Positions 8,733 to 17,599 of a DNA stretch of 64,000 nucleotides are shown here, piece by piece. Made by a program: the position numbers and the translations under genes. Below the pieces are notes generated by a model. That model was not told the DNA's origin. It searched no databases and saw nothing but the letters and a program-made list of their open reading frames with translations. The DNA is from JBDSSS01 sp963764195 (GTDB lineage Bacteria > Actinomycetota > Actinomycetes > Actinomycetales > Dermatophilaceae): the NCBI GenBank assembly GCA_963764195.1, contig CAVXRG010000010.1, positions 992,001 to 1,056,000 of the forward strand, read 5' to 3'. Numbering within the stretch: the stretch's first letter is position 1; each line of letters begins with the position of its first letter.

Positions 8733-8803
8733 GTCGAGTGCCCACTTCCCCCCGGGGGGAAGTGGGCACTCGACTTCCCCCCGGGGGGAAGTGGGCACTC
8801 GAC
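8733..8803. terminator. Perfect 42-bp palindrome plus partial second copy
   Basis: Bases 8733-8753 are the exact reverse complement of 8754-8774, giving a 42-bp palindrome centred on CCCCCCGGGGGG. Bases 8775-8803 repeat the right half of this unit, starting with the 16-bp palindrome TTCCCCCCGGGGGGAA. It lies between the convergent DUF937 and gatB genes, so it is best read as a bidirectional terminator. The outer arm contains GTCGAGTG and TGCCCACTT-type sequence shared with the hairpins at 41.7-41.8 kb. Confidence 0.8.
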
Positions 8804-8815
8804 GGGGACGGGCGG

Positions 8816-10366
8816 TCAGGGGGTCAGCTTGGCGAGGATCAGCTCGCGCGCCTTCCCGGCGTCGGCCTGGCCCTTCATCTCCTTCATCACCTGGCCGATG
8901 AGCGCGCCGGCCGCGGCCACCTTGCCGTCGCGGATCTTCGCCGCGACGTCGGGGTTGGCCGCGATGACCGTGTCGACCGCGGACTCGAGCGCCCCGTCGT
9001 CCGCGACGAGCTCGAGACCCCGCGCGTCGGCCACCTCGGTCGGCGAGCCCTCGCCGTCGAGGACGCCCTCGAGCACCTGACGGGCCATCGAGTCGTTGAG
9101 CCGGCCGGAGGCGACGAGGACGTCGAGCTCGGCGACACGCGCCGGGGTGAGCCCGATGGACGCGGCATACTCCACGAGGTGCTGGCCCTCGCCATTGGCG
9201 CGGCGGGACGGCTCGCCCAGCCACCACTTGCGTGACGCCGCAGGCGTCGCACCCGCAGTGACGGTCTCCTCGATGAGCTCGACGGCACCCGCGTTCATCA
9301 CGTCGCGCATCTCGAGATCGCTGTAGCCCCAGTGGGACTGGAGACGGCGACGCCGCTCGTCTGGGGGCTCGGGCAGGGTGAGCCGCAACGCCTCGACGGT
9401 CTCGCGGGTCGGCGCGACGGGCACGAGGTCGGGCTCCGGGAAGTAGCGGTAGTCCTCGGCGTCCGACTTCTCGCGGCCGGAGGTCGTCACCCCCGTGTCC
9501 TCGTGCCAGTGCCGGGTCTCCTGCAGGATCGAGCCGCCGCCGGCGAGGATCGCGGCGTGCCGGCACATCTCGTAGCGCACGGCCCGCTCGACCGAGCGGA
9601 GCGAGTTGACGTTCTTCGTCTCGGTGCGGGTGCCGAGCGGCACGGCGAGCTGCTCCTCGCTCGTCGGGTCACCGACGCGGCGACGGAGCGAGACGTTGGC
9701 GTCGCACCGCATGGACCCCTGCTCCATCTTGACGTCGCTGACGTCGAGGGCGCGCAGCAGCTCGCGCAGCGCCGCGACGTACGCCTTCGCCACCTCCGGG
9801 GCCCGCTCCCCCGCCCCGACCATCGGCTTGGTGACGATCTCGATGAGGGGGATGCCGGCCCGGTTGTAGTCGACGAGCGAGTGGTCGGCGCCGTGGATCC
9901 GGCCGGTGGAGCCGCCGATGTGCAGCGACTTGCCGGTGTCCTCCTCCATGTGGGCCCGCTCGATCTCGACGCGGTAGGTGCTGCCGTCCTCGAGCTCGAC
10001 GTCGAGGTAGCCCTCGAAGGCGATCGGCTCGTCGTACTGCGAGGTCTGGAAGTTCTTCGGCATGTCCGGGTAGAAGTAGTTCTTCCGGGCGAAGCGGCAC
10101 CACGGCGCGATCTCGCAGTGCAGCGCCAGCCCGATCCGGATCGCCGACTCGACGGCCTTCTCGTTGACGACCGGGAGCGCGCCGGGCAGGCCGAGGCACA
10201 CCGGGCAGACCTGGGTGTTGGGCTCGGCGCCGAACTCCGTCGGACAACCGCAGAACATCTTCGTGTTGGTGTGCAGCTCGACGTGCACCTCGAGGCCCAT
10301 CACGGGGTCGAAGGCGGCGAGCACCTCGTCGTAGTCGAGCACGGCGTCGGCGGTGTGGGTCGTCAT
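8816..10366 (-). CDS. gatB: Asp-tRNA(Asn)/Glu-tRNA(Gln) amidotransferase subunit B
   Basis: 516 residues, full length for GatB. Conserved blocks include GLEVHVELHTNTKMFCGC, the zinc-type cysteines (CGCP and CPVCLG), NYFYPDMPKNFQTSQYD and DYRYFPEPDL. The C-terminal YqeY-like tail, ending in DGKVAAAGALIGQVMKEMKGQADAGKAREL, binds tRNA. The subunit phosphorylates mischarged Glu-tRNA(Gln) or Asp-tRNA(Asn) and amidates it with ammonia delivered from GatA. It starts 1 nt after the gatA stop; the gatC-gatA-gatB order on the - strand is standard for actinobacteria. Confidence 0.97.
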   Translation of the reverse strand: MTTHTADAVLDYDEVLAAFDPVMGLEVHVELHTNTKMFCGCPTEFGAEPNTQVCPVCLGLPGALPVVNEKAVESAIRIGLALHCEIAPWCRFARKNYFYPDMPKNFQTSQYDEPIAFEGYLDVELEDGSTYRVEIERAHMEEDTGKSLHIGGSTGRIHGADHSLVDYNRAGIPLIEIVTKPMVGAGERAPEVAKAYVAALRELLRALDVSDVKMEQGSMRCDANVSLRRRVGDPTSEEQLAVPLGTRTETKNVNSLRSVERAVRYEMCRHAAILAGGGSILQETRHWHEDTGVTTSGREKSDAEDYRYFPEPDLVPVAPTRETVEALRLTLPEPPDERRRRLQSHWGYSDLEMRDVMNAGAVELIEETVTAGATPAASRKWWLGEPSRRANGEGQHLVEYAASIGLTPARVAELDVLVASGRLNDSMARQVLEGVLDGEGSPTEVADARGLELVADDGALESAVDTVIAANPDVAAKIRDGKVAAAGALIGQVMKEMKGQADAGKARELILAKLTP

Positions 10367-10367
10367 G

Positions 10368-11900
10368 TCAGGCTCCCTTCGAGCCGGCGAGCAGGTCGGG
10401 GGCGCGGTCGAGGATCGGCCCGCCCCACTTCTCGAGCAGGGCCGCCTCGAGGGCGGCGCCGACGGAGTAGAGGCGCTCGTCCTTCATCGCGGGGGCCAGC
10501 ACCTGGATGCCGGCGGGGAGCCCGTCCTCGTCGGCGAGGCCGGACGGCAGCGACATCCCCGGCACGCCCGCGAGGTTGGCCGGGATCGTCGCGATGTCGT
10601 TGAGGTACATCGCCATCGGGTCGTCGAGCTTGTCCCCGAGCCGGAACGCCGTCGTCGGCGCGGTGGGGCTGAGGAGCACGTCGGCCCGCTCGAAGGCGGC
10701 GCCGAAGTCCTGGGCGATGAGGCTGCGGACCTTCTGGGCCGAGCCGTAGTAGGCGTCGTAGTAACCGGAGCTGAGCGCGTAGGTGCCGAGGATGATCCGG
10801 CGCTTCACCTCGGGGCCGAAGCCGGCGTCGCGGGTGGCCGCCATGACCTGCTCCGCGCTCGGCGCGTCGACGCCCTCGGGCAGCACCCGCATCCCGTAGC
10901 GCATCGCGTCGAACTTGGCGAGGTTGGAGCTCGCCTCGCTCGGGAGGATGAGGTAGTAGGCGGCGAGCGCGTAGTCGAAGTTGGGGCAGGAGACCTCGAC
11001 GACCTCGGCGCCGAGCTGCTCGAGCAGCGCGACGGACTCCTCGAAGCGGGCCCGCACGCCCGGCTGGTAACCCTCCCCGCCGAGCTCCTTGACGATGCCG
11101 ACCCGCATCCCGCGCACGTCCGCGGCCCGGGCCGCCTCGACGACGGCGGGCACGGGCGCGTCGATCGACGTCGAGTCCATCGGGTCGTGACCGCCCATCA
11201 CGGCGTGCAGCAGGGCGGTGTCGAGCACGGTCCGCCCGCATGGGCCGGCCTGGTCGAGCGAGCTCGCGAGCGCCACGAGGCCGTAGCGGGAGACGCCGCC
11301 GTAGGTCGGCTTCGTGCCGACGGTGGCCGTGACGGCGGCCGGCTGCCGGATCGAGCCGCCGGTGTCGGTGCCGGTGGCGAGGGGCGCCTGAAAGGAGGCG
11401 AGCACCGAGCTCGAGCCACCACCCGAGCCGCCGGGGATGCGGTCGAGGTCCCACGGGTTGTGCGAGGGGCCGTAGGCCGAGTGCTCCGTCGAGCTGCCCA
11501 TCGCGAACTCGTCCATGTTCGTCTTGCCGAGCAGCGGCAGTCCGGCGGCCCGCAGCCGGGCGACGACTGTCGCGTCGTAGGGCGGCACCCAGCCCTCGAG
11601 CATCCTGCTGCCGCAGGTCGTCGGCATGCCCATCGTGGCCATGACGTCCTTGACGGCGATCGGTACGCCCGCGAGGACCCCGAGGGCCTCCCCCGCGGCA
11701 CGGCGCTCGTCGACCGTGCGGGCGGCGGCGAGCGCGCCGTCCGCGTCGACGTGGAGGTAGGCGTGGACCTGTCCGTCGACCGCGGCGATGCGGTCGAGGT
11801 GGGCCTGGGTCACCTCGACCGAGGAGACGGTGGAGGACGCGAGCGCGTCGGCCAGGTCGGCGGCCGTCGCTCGGGTCAGGTCGGGGGGGAGGTCTGTCAC
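10368..11900 (-). CDS. gatA: Asp-tRNA(Asn)/Glu-tRNA(Gln) amidotransferase subunit A
   Basis: 510 residues from GTG 11900, preceded by GAAGG; an upstream GTG at 11930 would add ten residues. It is an amidase-signature enzyme: the catalytic Lys in VPIAVKDVM, the GKTNMDEFAMGSSTEHSAYG region, and the Gly/Ser-rich PGGSGGGSSSVLA loop with the Ser-cisSer-Lys triad. It hydrolyses glutamine and channels ammonia to GatB. The 107 bp between it and gatC hold an inverted GTATGCCG pair. Confidence 0.97.
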   Translation of the reverse strand: MTDLPPDLTRATAADLADALASSTVSSVEVTQAHLDRIAAVDGQVHAYLHVDADGALAAARTVDERRAAGEALGVLAGVPIAVKDVMATMGMPTTCGSRMLEGWVPPYDATVVARLRAAGLPLLGKTNMDEFAMGSSTEHSAYGPSHNPWDLDRIPGGSGGGSSSVLASFQAPLATGTDTGGSIRQPAAVTATVGTKPTYGGVSRYGLVALASSLDQAGPCGRTVLDTALLHAVMGGHDPMDSTSIDAPVPAVVEAARAADVRGMRVGIVKELGGEGYQPGVRARFEESVALLEQLGAEVVEVSCPNFDYALAAYYLILPSEASSNLAKFDAMRYGMRVLPEGVDAPSAEQVMAATRDAGFGPEVKRRIILGTYALSSGYYDAYYGSAQKVRSLIAQDFGAAFERADVLLSPTAPTTAFRLGDKLDDPMAMYLNDIATIPANLAGVPGMSLPSGLADEDGLPAGIQVLAPAMKDERLYSVGAALEAALLEKWGGPILDRAPDLLAGSKGA

Positions 11901-11972
11901 GTCAGGGCCTTCGTCTCGTCTGTGCTGCACGGGTGTGCGTCACGTGTGGTGCGGGGGTGGGCGGGCGACGGG

Positions 11973-12002
11973 GTATGCCGGTCAGCCCGCTCAGCGGCAT
12001 AC
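11973..12002. repeat. GTATGCCG / CGGCATAC inverted pair in the gatC-gatA gap
   Basis: GTATGCCG at 11973-11980 and CGGCATAC at 11995-12002 form perfect 8-bp arms around a 14-nt partly pairing centre. This is the only place where two copies of the over-represented GTATGCC word face each other so closely. It may form an intra-operon hairpin that tunes gatA. Confidence 0.5.
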
Positions 12003-12008
12003 GGCCGC

Positions 12009-12305
12009 CTACTCCTCGTCGAGGATGCGGGGCACGGAAAAGCGCTGCTGCTCGGCCTCCGGGGCCCCCGACAGGGCCTGCTCGGCAGTGAGGCTGGGGC
12101 GCACGACGTCGGGCCGGGTGACGTTGGTCAGCGGCATCGGGTGCGACATCGGCGCGACGCCGTCGATCGGCGCCTGCTGCACCTTGGCCACGGACTCGAG
12201 GATCACGCCGAGCTCACCGACCATCCGGTCGAGCTCGGACTCGGACAGCTCGATGCGTGCGAGGCCGGCGAGGTGGGCAACGTCGTCGCGGGTCAGGGAG
12301 GACAT
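12009..12305 (-). CDS. gatC: Asp-tRNA(Asn)/Glu-tRNA(Gln) amidotransferase subunit C
   Basis: 98 residues, normal for GatC. It begins SSLTRDDVAHLAGLARIELSE and contains the MSHPMPLTNVTRPDV segment, both typical. GatC is the small protein that wraps around and stabilises GatA-GatB. ATG 12305 has TAGACT 7 nt upstream and no Shine-Dalgarno site, so the whole gatCAB message is probably leaderless. Confidence 0.95.
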   Translation of the reverse strand: MSSLTRDDVAHLAGLARIELSESELDRMVGELGVILESVAKVQQAPIDGVAPMSHPMPLTNVTRPDVVRPSLTAEQALSGAPEAEQQRFSVPRILDEE

Positions 12306-12352
12306 GCGGGCCAGTCTATGGCTCCCGCCGGAACGCCCCGGGCGGGAGTCGC

Positions 12353-14479
12353 TCAGTCGGTGACGTCGGGCGACCCGGTCTCGAGCAGGCGCCGGAAGCC
12401 CTCCTCGTCGAGGATCGTCAGGCCGAGCTCCTCCGCCTTGGCCGCCTTCGTCCCGGCGTTGGCGCCGACGACGACCCAGTCGGTCTTCTTCGACACGGAG
12501 CCGGAGGCCTTGCCACCACGGCTGATGATCGCCTCCTTCGTCTCGTCGCGGGAGAAGCCGTCGAGCGACCCGGTGACGACGACGGTCCGCCCCTCGAGGG
12601 TGCGCGGCACGGAGGCGTCGACCTCATCGGCCATCCGGACCCCGGCGGCCGCCCACTTGGCGACGATCTCGCGGTGCCAGTCGACCTCGAACCAGCTCGT
12701 GACGGCCTCGGCGATGACGCCGCCGACGCCCTCGGCCTCGGCCAGCTCGTCGACGCCGGCCTCGCGGATCGCCTCGATCGACCCGAAGTGGGTGGCGAGC
12801 GCCCGGGCCGCGGTGGGGCCGACGTGGCGGATCGACAGGGCGACGAGGACCCGCCAGAGCGGCTGGGTGCGCGCCTTGGCGAGCTCGGCGACGAGCTTCT
12901 CGCCGTTGGCGGACAGGACCCGCCCGTCGACGACCCGGTCCTCGGGGTCGGTCCGCCTGGCCGCCCGGGTGTAGAGCGGCACGCCGGCCAGGCCCTCCCG
13001 GGTGATGTCGAACAGGTCGCCCTCGTCGGTGACGAGCCCCGACTCCAGCAGGGCGGTGGCCCCCTCCCAGCCGAGCGCCTCGATGTCGAGGCCGCTGCGG
13101 GCGGCCAGGGCGAAGACCCGCTCGCGCAGCTGGCTGGGGCAGGTGCGGGTGTTGGGGCAGCGGATGTCCTTGTCACCCTCCTTCTCCGGCGCGAGCGCCG
13201 TGCCGCAGGAGGGGCACTCGGTGGGCATCACGAACGCCCGCTCGGTGCCGTCGCGGAGGTCGACGACCGGGCCGACGATCTCGGGGATGACGTCGCCGGC
13301 CTTGCGGAGCACGACGGTGTCGCCGATGAGCACCCCCTTGCGCTCGACCTCGTGGGCGTTGTGCAGCGTCGCCTGCTCGACGGTCGAGCCGGCGACGACG
13401 ACGGGCTCCATGACGCCGTAGGGGGTGACCCTCCCGGTGCGCCCCACGTTGACCCTGATGTCGAGCAGGCGGGTGTTGACCTCCTCCGGCGGGTACTTGA
13501 AGGCGATCGCCCAGCGCGGGGCCCGCGAGGTGGCCCCGAGCTGGCGCTGGAGGGCGATCTCGTCGACCTTGACGACGATGCCGTCGATGTCGTGGGCCCG
13601 GTCGTGCCGGTGGGCGCCGTGGTGCTCGACGAACGACCGGACGGCCTCGACGTCGTCGAGGACGCGCACCTCGTCGGAGGTCGGCAGCCCCCAGGCGCGC
13701 AGGGCGGCATACGCCTCGCTCTGGCGCTCGACCTCGAACCCGCGCCGGGCCCCGACCCCGTGCACGAGCATCCGCAGCGGCCGGGTGGCGGTGACCCGGG
13801 GGTCCTTCTGGCGCAGCGACCCCGCCGCGGCGTTGCGGGGGTTGGCGAAGGGCGCCTTGCCGGCCTCGACGAGGCCCGCGTTGAGGTCGGCGAAGGCGGC
13901 CGTCGGGAAGAAGACCTCGCCGCGCACCTCGACGAGCTCGGGGACGCCGTCCCCCTCGAGCCGGGTCGGGATGCCGCTGATCGTGCGGACGTTGTGCGTC
14001 ACGTCCTCGCCGGTGCGGCCGTCACCGCGGGTCAGGGCCCGGACGAGGCGCCCCTGCTCGTAGAGCAGGTTGATCGCGAGCCCGTCGATCTTGAGCTCGG
14101 TGAGGTAGTGGGCCCCCGACCCGACCTCCCGCTCGACCCGCTCTGCCCAGGCCTGCAGCTCCTCGACCGAGAAGGCGTTGTCGAGGCTGAGCATCCGCTC
14201 GACGTGGTCGACGGTCTCGAAGCCGGTCGCGAAGGCCGCCCCGCCGACGTTCTGCGTCGGGCTCTGCGGGGTGCGCAGCGAGGGGTGTGCCGTCTCGAGC
14301 TCGGTGAGGCGAAGGATCAGCCCGTCGTAGTCGCCGTCACTGATCGTCGGCGCGTCCCTGACGTGGTACGCGAACTGCGCGGCGCCCGCCCGCTCGGCGA
14401 GCTCGGCCCACTCGCGGTGGACCTCGACGGGGACGACGGGGACCTCATCGGTCACGGAGGCGGGCGCGTGCTCGTTCAC
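12353..14479 (-). CDS. ligA: NAD-dependent DNA ligase LigA
   Basis: 708 residues from GTG 14479 (AGGA 7 nt upstream; the open frame continues upstream to 14572 without a better start). Order: N-terminal Ia domain, adenylation domain with the nucleophilic lysine in LKIDG (Lys130), OB fold, four-cysteine zinc finger (CPSCG then CPNTRTC), helix-hairpin-helix repeats and a C-terminal BRCT domain (LEGRTVVVTGSLDGFSRDE). It seals nicks using NAD+ during replication and repair. It lies upstream of gatC with a 47-bp gap holding the gatC promoter. The acyl-CoA ligase is divergent. Confidence 0.97.
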   Translation of the reverse strand: MNEHAPASVTDEVPVVPVEVHREWAELAERAGAAQFAYHVRDAPTISDGDYDGLILRLTELETAHPSLRTPQSPTQNVGGAAFATGFETVDHVERMLSLDNAFSVEELQAWAERVEREVGSGAHYLTELKIDGLAINLLYEQGRLVRALTRGDGRTGEDVTHNVRTISGIPTRLEGDGVPELVEVRGEVFFPTAAFADLNAGLVEAGKAPFANPRNAAAGSLRQKDPRVTATRPLRMLVHGVGARRGFEVERQSEAYAALRAWGLPTSDEVRVLDDVEAVRSFVEHHGAHRHDRAHDIDGIVVKVDEIALQRQLGATSRAPRWAIAFKYPPEEVNTRLLDIRVNVGRTGRVTPYGVMEPVVVAGSTVEQATLHNAHEVERKGVLIGDTVVLRKAGDVIPEIVGPVVDLRDGTERAFVMPTECPSCGTALAPEKEGDKDIRCPNTRTCPSQLRERVFALAARSGLDIEALGWEGATALLESGLVTDEGDLFDITREGLAGVPLYTRAARRTDPEDRVVDGRVLSANGEKLVAELAKARTQPLWRVLVALSIRHVGPTAARALATHFGSIEAIREAGVDELAEAEGVGGVIAEAVTSWFEVDWHREIVAKWAAAGVRMADEVDASVPRTLEGRTVVVTGSLDGFSRDETKEAIISRGGKASGSVSKKTDWVVVGANAGTKAAKAEELGLTILDEEGFRRLLETGSPDVTD

Positions 14480-14607
14480 GAGATCATCCTGCCAGCCGGG
14501 GCCGACAGCGCGGGCCCGGCCGGGTCGCGTTCCGGGCACCCCTCTGGCCACGAGCGGACCGACGGGTAACAATGGGCGCCACGCACCACGACTGCAAGGG
14601 AGCAGAG

Positions 14608-16113
14608 ATGACGAACCTGGCCACCAACCTCGTCGCGACGGCGGGACGGATCCCCGACAAGGTCGGCATCAAGCTCGACCAGGCGGAGGTGTCGTGGTCG
14701 GCCCTGCACCGCGCCGCCGCCCAGGTCGCCGGCCAGCTGAAGGCCGCGGGGGTCGAGCCCGGTGACCGTGTCTCGCTCATCCTGCCCAACGTGCCGGCCT
14801 ACCCCGTCGCCTTCTACGGCACGCTCCTCGCCGGCGGCGTCGTCGTGCCGATGAACCCGCTCCTCAAGGCCCAGGAGATCCAGTACTTCTACCAGGACAG
14901 TGGTGCCAAGGTCAGCTTCGTCTGGCCCGACTTCGCCGAGGAGGCGGGCAAGGCCGCGGCCGAGACCGGCACCCGGCTCGTCCTCTGCGGCCCGATGGGC
15001 CCGGCCGAGGGCCAGTTCGACACGACCGAGGCCGGTGCCGACCCGATCGCCGAGCCGGTCGAGCGGGCCGACGACGACGACGCGGTGATCCTCTACACGA
15101 GCGGGACGACGGGCAAGCCGAAGGGCGCCCAGCTGACCCACTACAACCTGCACCGCAACGCCGAGGTGTCCGCCGGCGAGATCATGGCGATCGACGAGTC
15201 CGACGTGATCATGGGCTGCCTACCGCTCTTCCACGTCTTCGGCCTCACCTGCGGGCTCAACACCGCCGTGATGCGGGGTGCGACGCTCTCGCTCATCCCG
15301 CGCTTCGACCCGGCCAAGGCGATCGAGGTGCTCGGGCGCGACGCCGTCACGATCTTCCAGGGCGTCCCGACGATGTATGCCGCCATCCTCAACCACCCCG
15401 ACGCGGGCGCGGCCGACACCTCCACGCTGCGCACCTGCGCCTCGGGCGGGTCGGCGATGCCGGCCCAGGTGATGGCGGCCTTCGAGGAGAAGTTCCACTG
15501 CCAGATCCTCGAGGGCTACGGCCTGTCGGAGACCTCGCCGGTGGCCTCCTTCAACATGCCCGACCAGCCGACCAAGCCCGGGACGATCGGGCGGGCCATC
15601 CCCGGCTGCGAGATGAAGCTCGTCGACCTCGACGGCAACGACACCCCGGCCGGCGAGATCGGCGAGATCGCGATCCGCGGCGAAAACATCATGAAGGGCT
15701 ACTGGGGCCGCCCCGAGGCGACGAAGGAGGCCATCCCCGACGGGTGGTTCCGCTCCGGTGACCTCGCCACCGTCGACGAGGACGGCTACTACACGATCGT
15801 CGACCGCAAGAAGGACATGATCATCCGCGGCGGGATGAACGTCTACCCGCGCGAGGTCGAGGAGGTCCTCTACACCCATCCCGACGTCCTCGAGGCCGCC
15901 GTCGTCGGCGTCCCCGACGACCTGATGGGCGAGGAGGTCGCTGCGGCCGTCTCGCTCCGCGAGGGCGCCACGAGCACGCTCGAGGACGTCCAGCAGTTCG
16001 TCAAGGACCGGATCGCCGCCTACAAGTACCCCCGCCACATCTGGCAGCTCGACGAGCTGCCCAAGGGCCCGACGGGCAAGATCCTGCGCCGGGAGGTGCG
16101 CCCACCGGCCTGA
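14608..16113 (+). CDS. Long-chain acyl-CoA ligase (AMP-forming)
   Basis: 501 residues from ATG 14608 with GGGAG about 6 nt upstream. All ANL-superfamily motifs are present: P-loop YTSGTTGKPKGAQLTH, GYGLSETSPV, the GWFRSGDLATVDEDGYY hinge, DRKKDMIIRGGMNVYP, and the C-terminal catalytic lysine in PKGPTGKILRRE. It activates a carboxylic acid to the acyl-CoA via an acyl-adenylate. Resemblance to FadD-type ligases is strong, but chain length cannot be read. It is monocistronic and divergent from ligA. Confidence 0.92.
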   Translation: MTNLATNLVATAGRIPDKVGIKLDQAEVSWSALHRAAAQVAGQLKAAGVEPGDRVSLILPNVPAYPVAFYGTLLAGGVVVPMNPLLKAQEIQYFYQDSGAKVSFVWPDFAEEAGKAAAETGTRLVLCGPMGPAEGQFDTTEAGADPIAEPVERADDDDAVILYTSGTTGKPKGAQLTHYNLHRNAEVSAGEIMAIDESDVIMGCLPLFHVFGLTCGLNTAVMRGATLSLIPRFDPAKAIEVLGRDAVTIFQGVPTMYAAILNHPDAGAADTSTLRTCASGGSAMPAQVMAAFEEKFHCQILEGYGLSETSPVASFNMPDQPTKPGTIGRAIPGCEMKLVDLDGNDTPAGEIGEIAIRGENIMKGYWGRPEATKEAIPDGWFRSGDLATVDEDGYYTIVDRKKDMIIRGGMNVYPREVEEVLYTHPDVLEAAVVGVPDDLMGEEVAAAVSLREGATSTLEDVQQFVKDRIAAYKYPRHIWQLDELPKGPTGKILRREVRPPA

Positions 16114-16180
16114 CCCGCCTCGGGTGTGCGCCCGCCCGCCCCCACTCGATTTGGACTCGCCGGTGGTTTTGTCGTAGAGG

Positions 16181-16272
16181 GGGTCATCGGTGACACTGGA
16201 ACGGCGGGGTCATCGTCTTCGACCCGGGCGCACGTCGGGTATGCCGCGTGCCGGCCCCCCCGCGGGTCATCG
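16181..16272 (+). repeat. Three direct GGGTCATCG repeats upstream of the L,D-transpeptidase
   Basis: GGGTCATCG occurs at 16181-16189, 16207-16215 and 16264-16272 within the 172-bp leader of the transpeptidase gene. Regulator binding sites or a duplicated leader element are possible. No regulator is adjacent. Confidence 0.4.
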
Positions 16273-16285
16273 AGGGGATCAACGC

Positions 16286-17536
16286 GTGTTGCTGAAGAGT
16301 CGTCCTGCCGTCGTCGCGAGCCTGGCTGCCGTGGCCGTCATCGGTCTGTCCGCCTGCAACGCCACGGCCAACGCCGGCGCGACCAGCCCCGCTTCGCCGG
16401 TCGCGAGCTCCGCGGGTGCCACGTCCTCGTCGGCGCCGGCCACGACGTCGAGCACGCCGACCCCGACCACCCCCCCGGTGTCCTGGTCGACCAACCCCGA
16501 CGACGAGGCCTCGAAGGTCCCGGTCGACACCCGCGTCACCGCGAGCGCCGAGCAGGGCACGCTGACGGAGGCCGCCCTCAGCTACGTCAGCAAGAAGGGC
16601 AACGTCGTGCCCGTCAAGGGTGACCTGAAGGGCGGGACCTGGACGGCGGGTGACCTGCTCGAGCCCGGGGTCACCTACACCCTCGCTCTGACGGCCGACG
16701 ACGAGTCCGGCGCCGCCACGACGACGGAGCGGACCTTCTCGACGGCCAAGCTCACCCTCGACGACCAGATCTATGTCGCCGTCTCCCCCCGCGACGGAGG
16801 GACGGTCGGCATCGGGATGCCGGTCATCGTCCGCTTCGACCTGCCCGTCACCGACCGGGCGGCGTTCGAGAAGCACATGACGGTCACCGCGCAGCCGGCC
16901 CAGGCCGGCTCCTGGTACTGGCTCAACTCCAAGGAGGCGCACTGGCGGCCCCAGACCTACTGGAAGGCCGGCAGCAAGGTCCACGTCGACATCGAGACCA
17001 ACGGTGTCAAGAGCGGTGACCGCTTCGGTCAGATGAGCCGCACCGCCGACTTCACCGTGGGCCGGTCCGTCATCGCCAAGGTGGATCTCAAGAAGCACCA
17101 GATGGGTGTCTACATCAGCGGCAAGCTGGTCAAGACGATCCCCGTCACCGGCGGTCAGCCCGGCTTCATCACCCGCTCGGGCGTCAAGGTCATCATGGAC
17201 AAGCAGACCGACATCACGATGAAGGCCGAGACGATCGGCCTCAAGAAGGGTGACCCGGGCTACTACCCCGAGACCCCGGTCAAGTGGGCGCTGCGTGTCA
17301 CCAACTCCGGTGAGTTCCTCCACTCCGCCCCGTGGTCGGTCAAGGACCAGGGCCACACCAACGTCAGCCACGGCTGCACCGGCATGAGCGATGCCAACGG
17401 CGCCTGGGTCTACAAGAACATGCAGATCGGCGACGTCGTCGAGACGACAGGCACCGACCGCTCGATGACGATGGGCAACGGCTACGCCGACTGGAACCTC
17501 GACTGGGCCACGTGGAAGAAGGGCTCCGCGCTCTAG
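16286..17536 (+). CDS. L,D-transpeptidase lipoprotein (YkuD domain)
   Basis: 416 residues from GTG 16286, preceded by GAGGGG at 8 nt; TTG 16289 is an alternative. The signal peptide ends in a lipobox (IGLSAC). A Ser/Thr/Ala/Pro linker is followed by two Ig-like domains, then a YkuD domain with the catalytic motif HTNVSHGCTGMS (nucleophilic Cys). The layout is that of mycobacterial LdtMt2-type enzymes, which make 3-3 cross-links between meso-diaminopimelate residues of peptidoglycan and are targets of carbapenems. The enzyme would act on the outer face of the membrane. Three direct repeats lie in its leader. Confidence 0.93.
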   Translation: MLLKSRPAVVASLAAVAVIGLSACNATANAGATSPASPVASSAGATSSSAPATTSSTPTPTTPPVSWSTNPDDEASKVPVDTRVTASAEQGTLTEAALSYVSKKGNVVPVKGDLKGGTWTAGDLLEPGVTYTLALTADDESGAATTTERTFSTAKLTLDDQIYVAVSPRDGGTVGIGMPVIVRFDLPVTDRAAFEKHMTVTAQPAQAGSWYWLNSKEAHWRPQTYWKAGSKVHVDIETNGVKSGDRFGQMSRTADFTVGRSVIAKVDLKKHQMGVYISGKLVKTIPVTGGQPGFITRSGVKVIMDKQTDITMKAETIGLKKGDPGYYPETPVKWALRVTNSGEFLHSAPWSVKDQGHTNVSHGCTGMSDANGAWVYKNMQIGDVVETTGTDRSMTMGNGYADWNLDWATWKKGSAL

Positions 17537-17544
17537 AGCGGCCC

Positions 17545-17590
17545 GCACGCAGGACGGGTCCGTCCGCTCGGCCGGGCCCTTCCTGCGTGC
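17545..17590. terminator. Bidirectional hairpin between transpeptidase and MetE-like genes
   Basis: GCACGCAGGA (17545-17554) pairs with TCCTGCGTGC (17581-17590) over 10 bp, with partial pairing inside the loop. It sits between convergent stops at 17536 and 17600. Confidence 0.65.
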
Positions 17591-17599
17591 CCGGGACGC

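Noticed and set aside
10353..14569. Long + strand open frames opposite gatA and ligA
   Set aside because: The - strand proteins have full family motifs and normal lengths; the + strand frames are low-complexity shadows.
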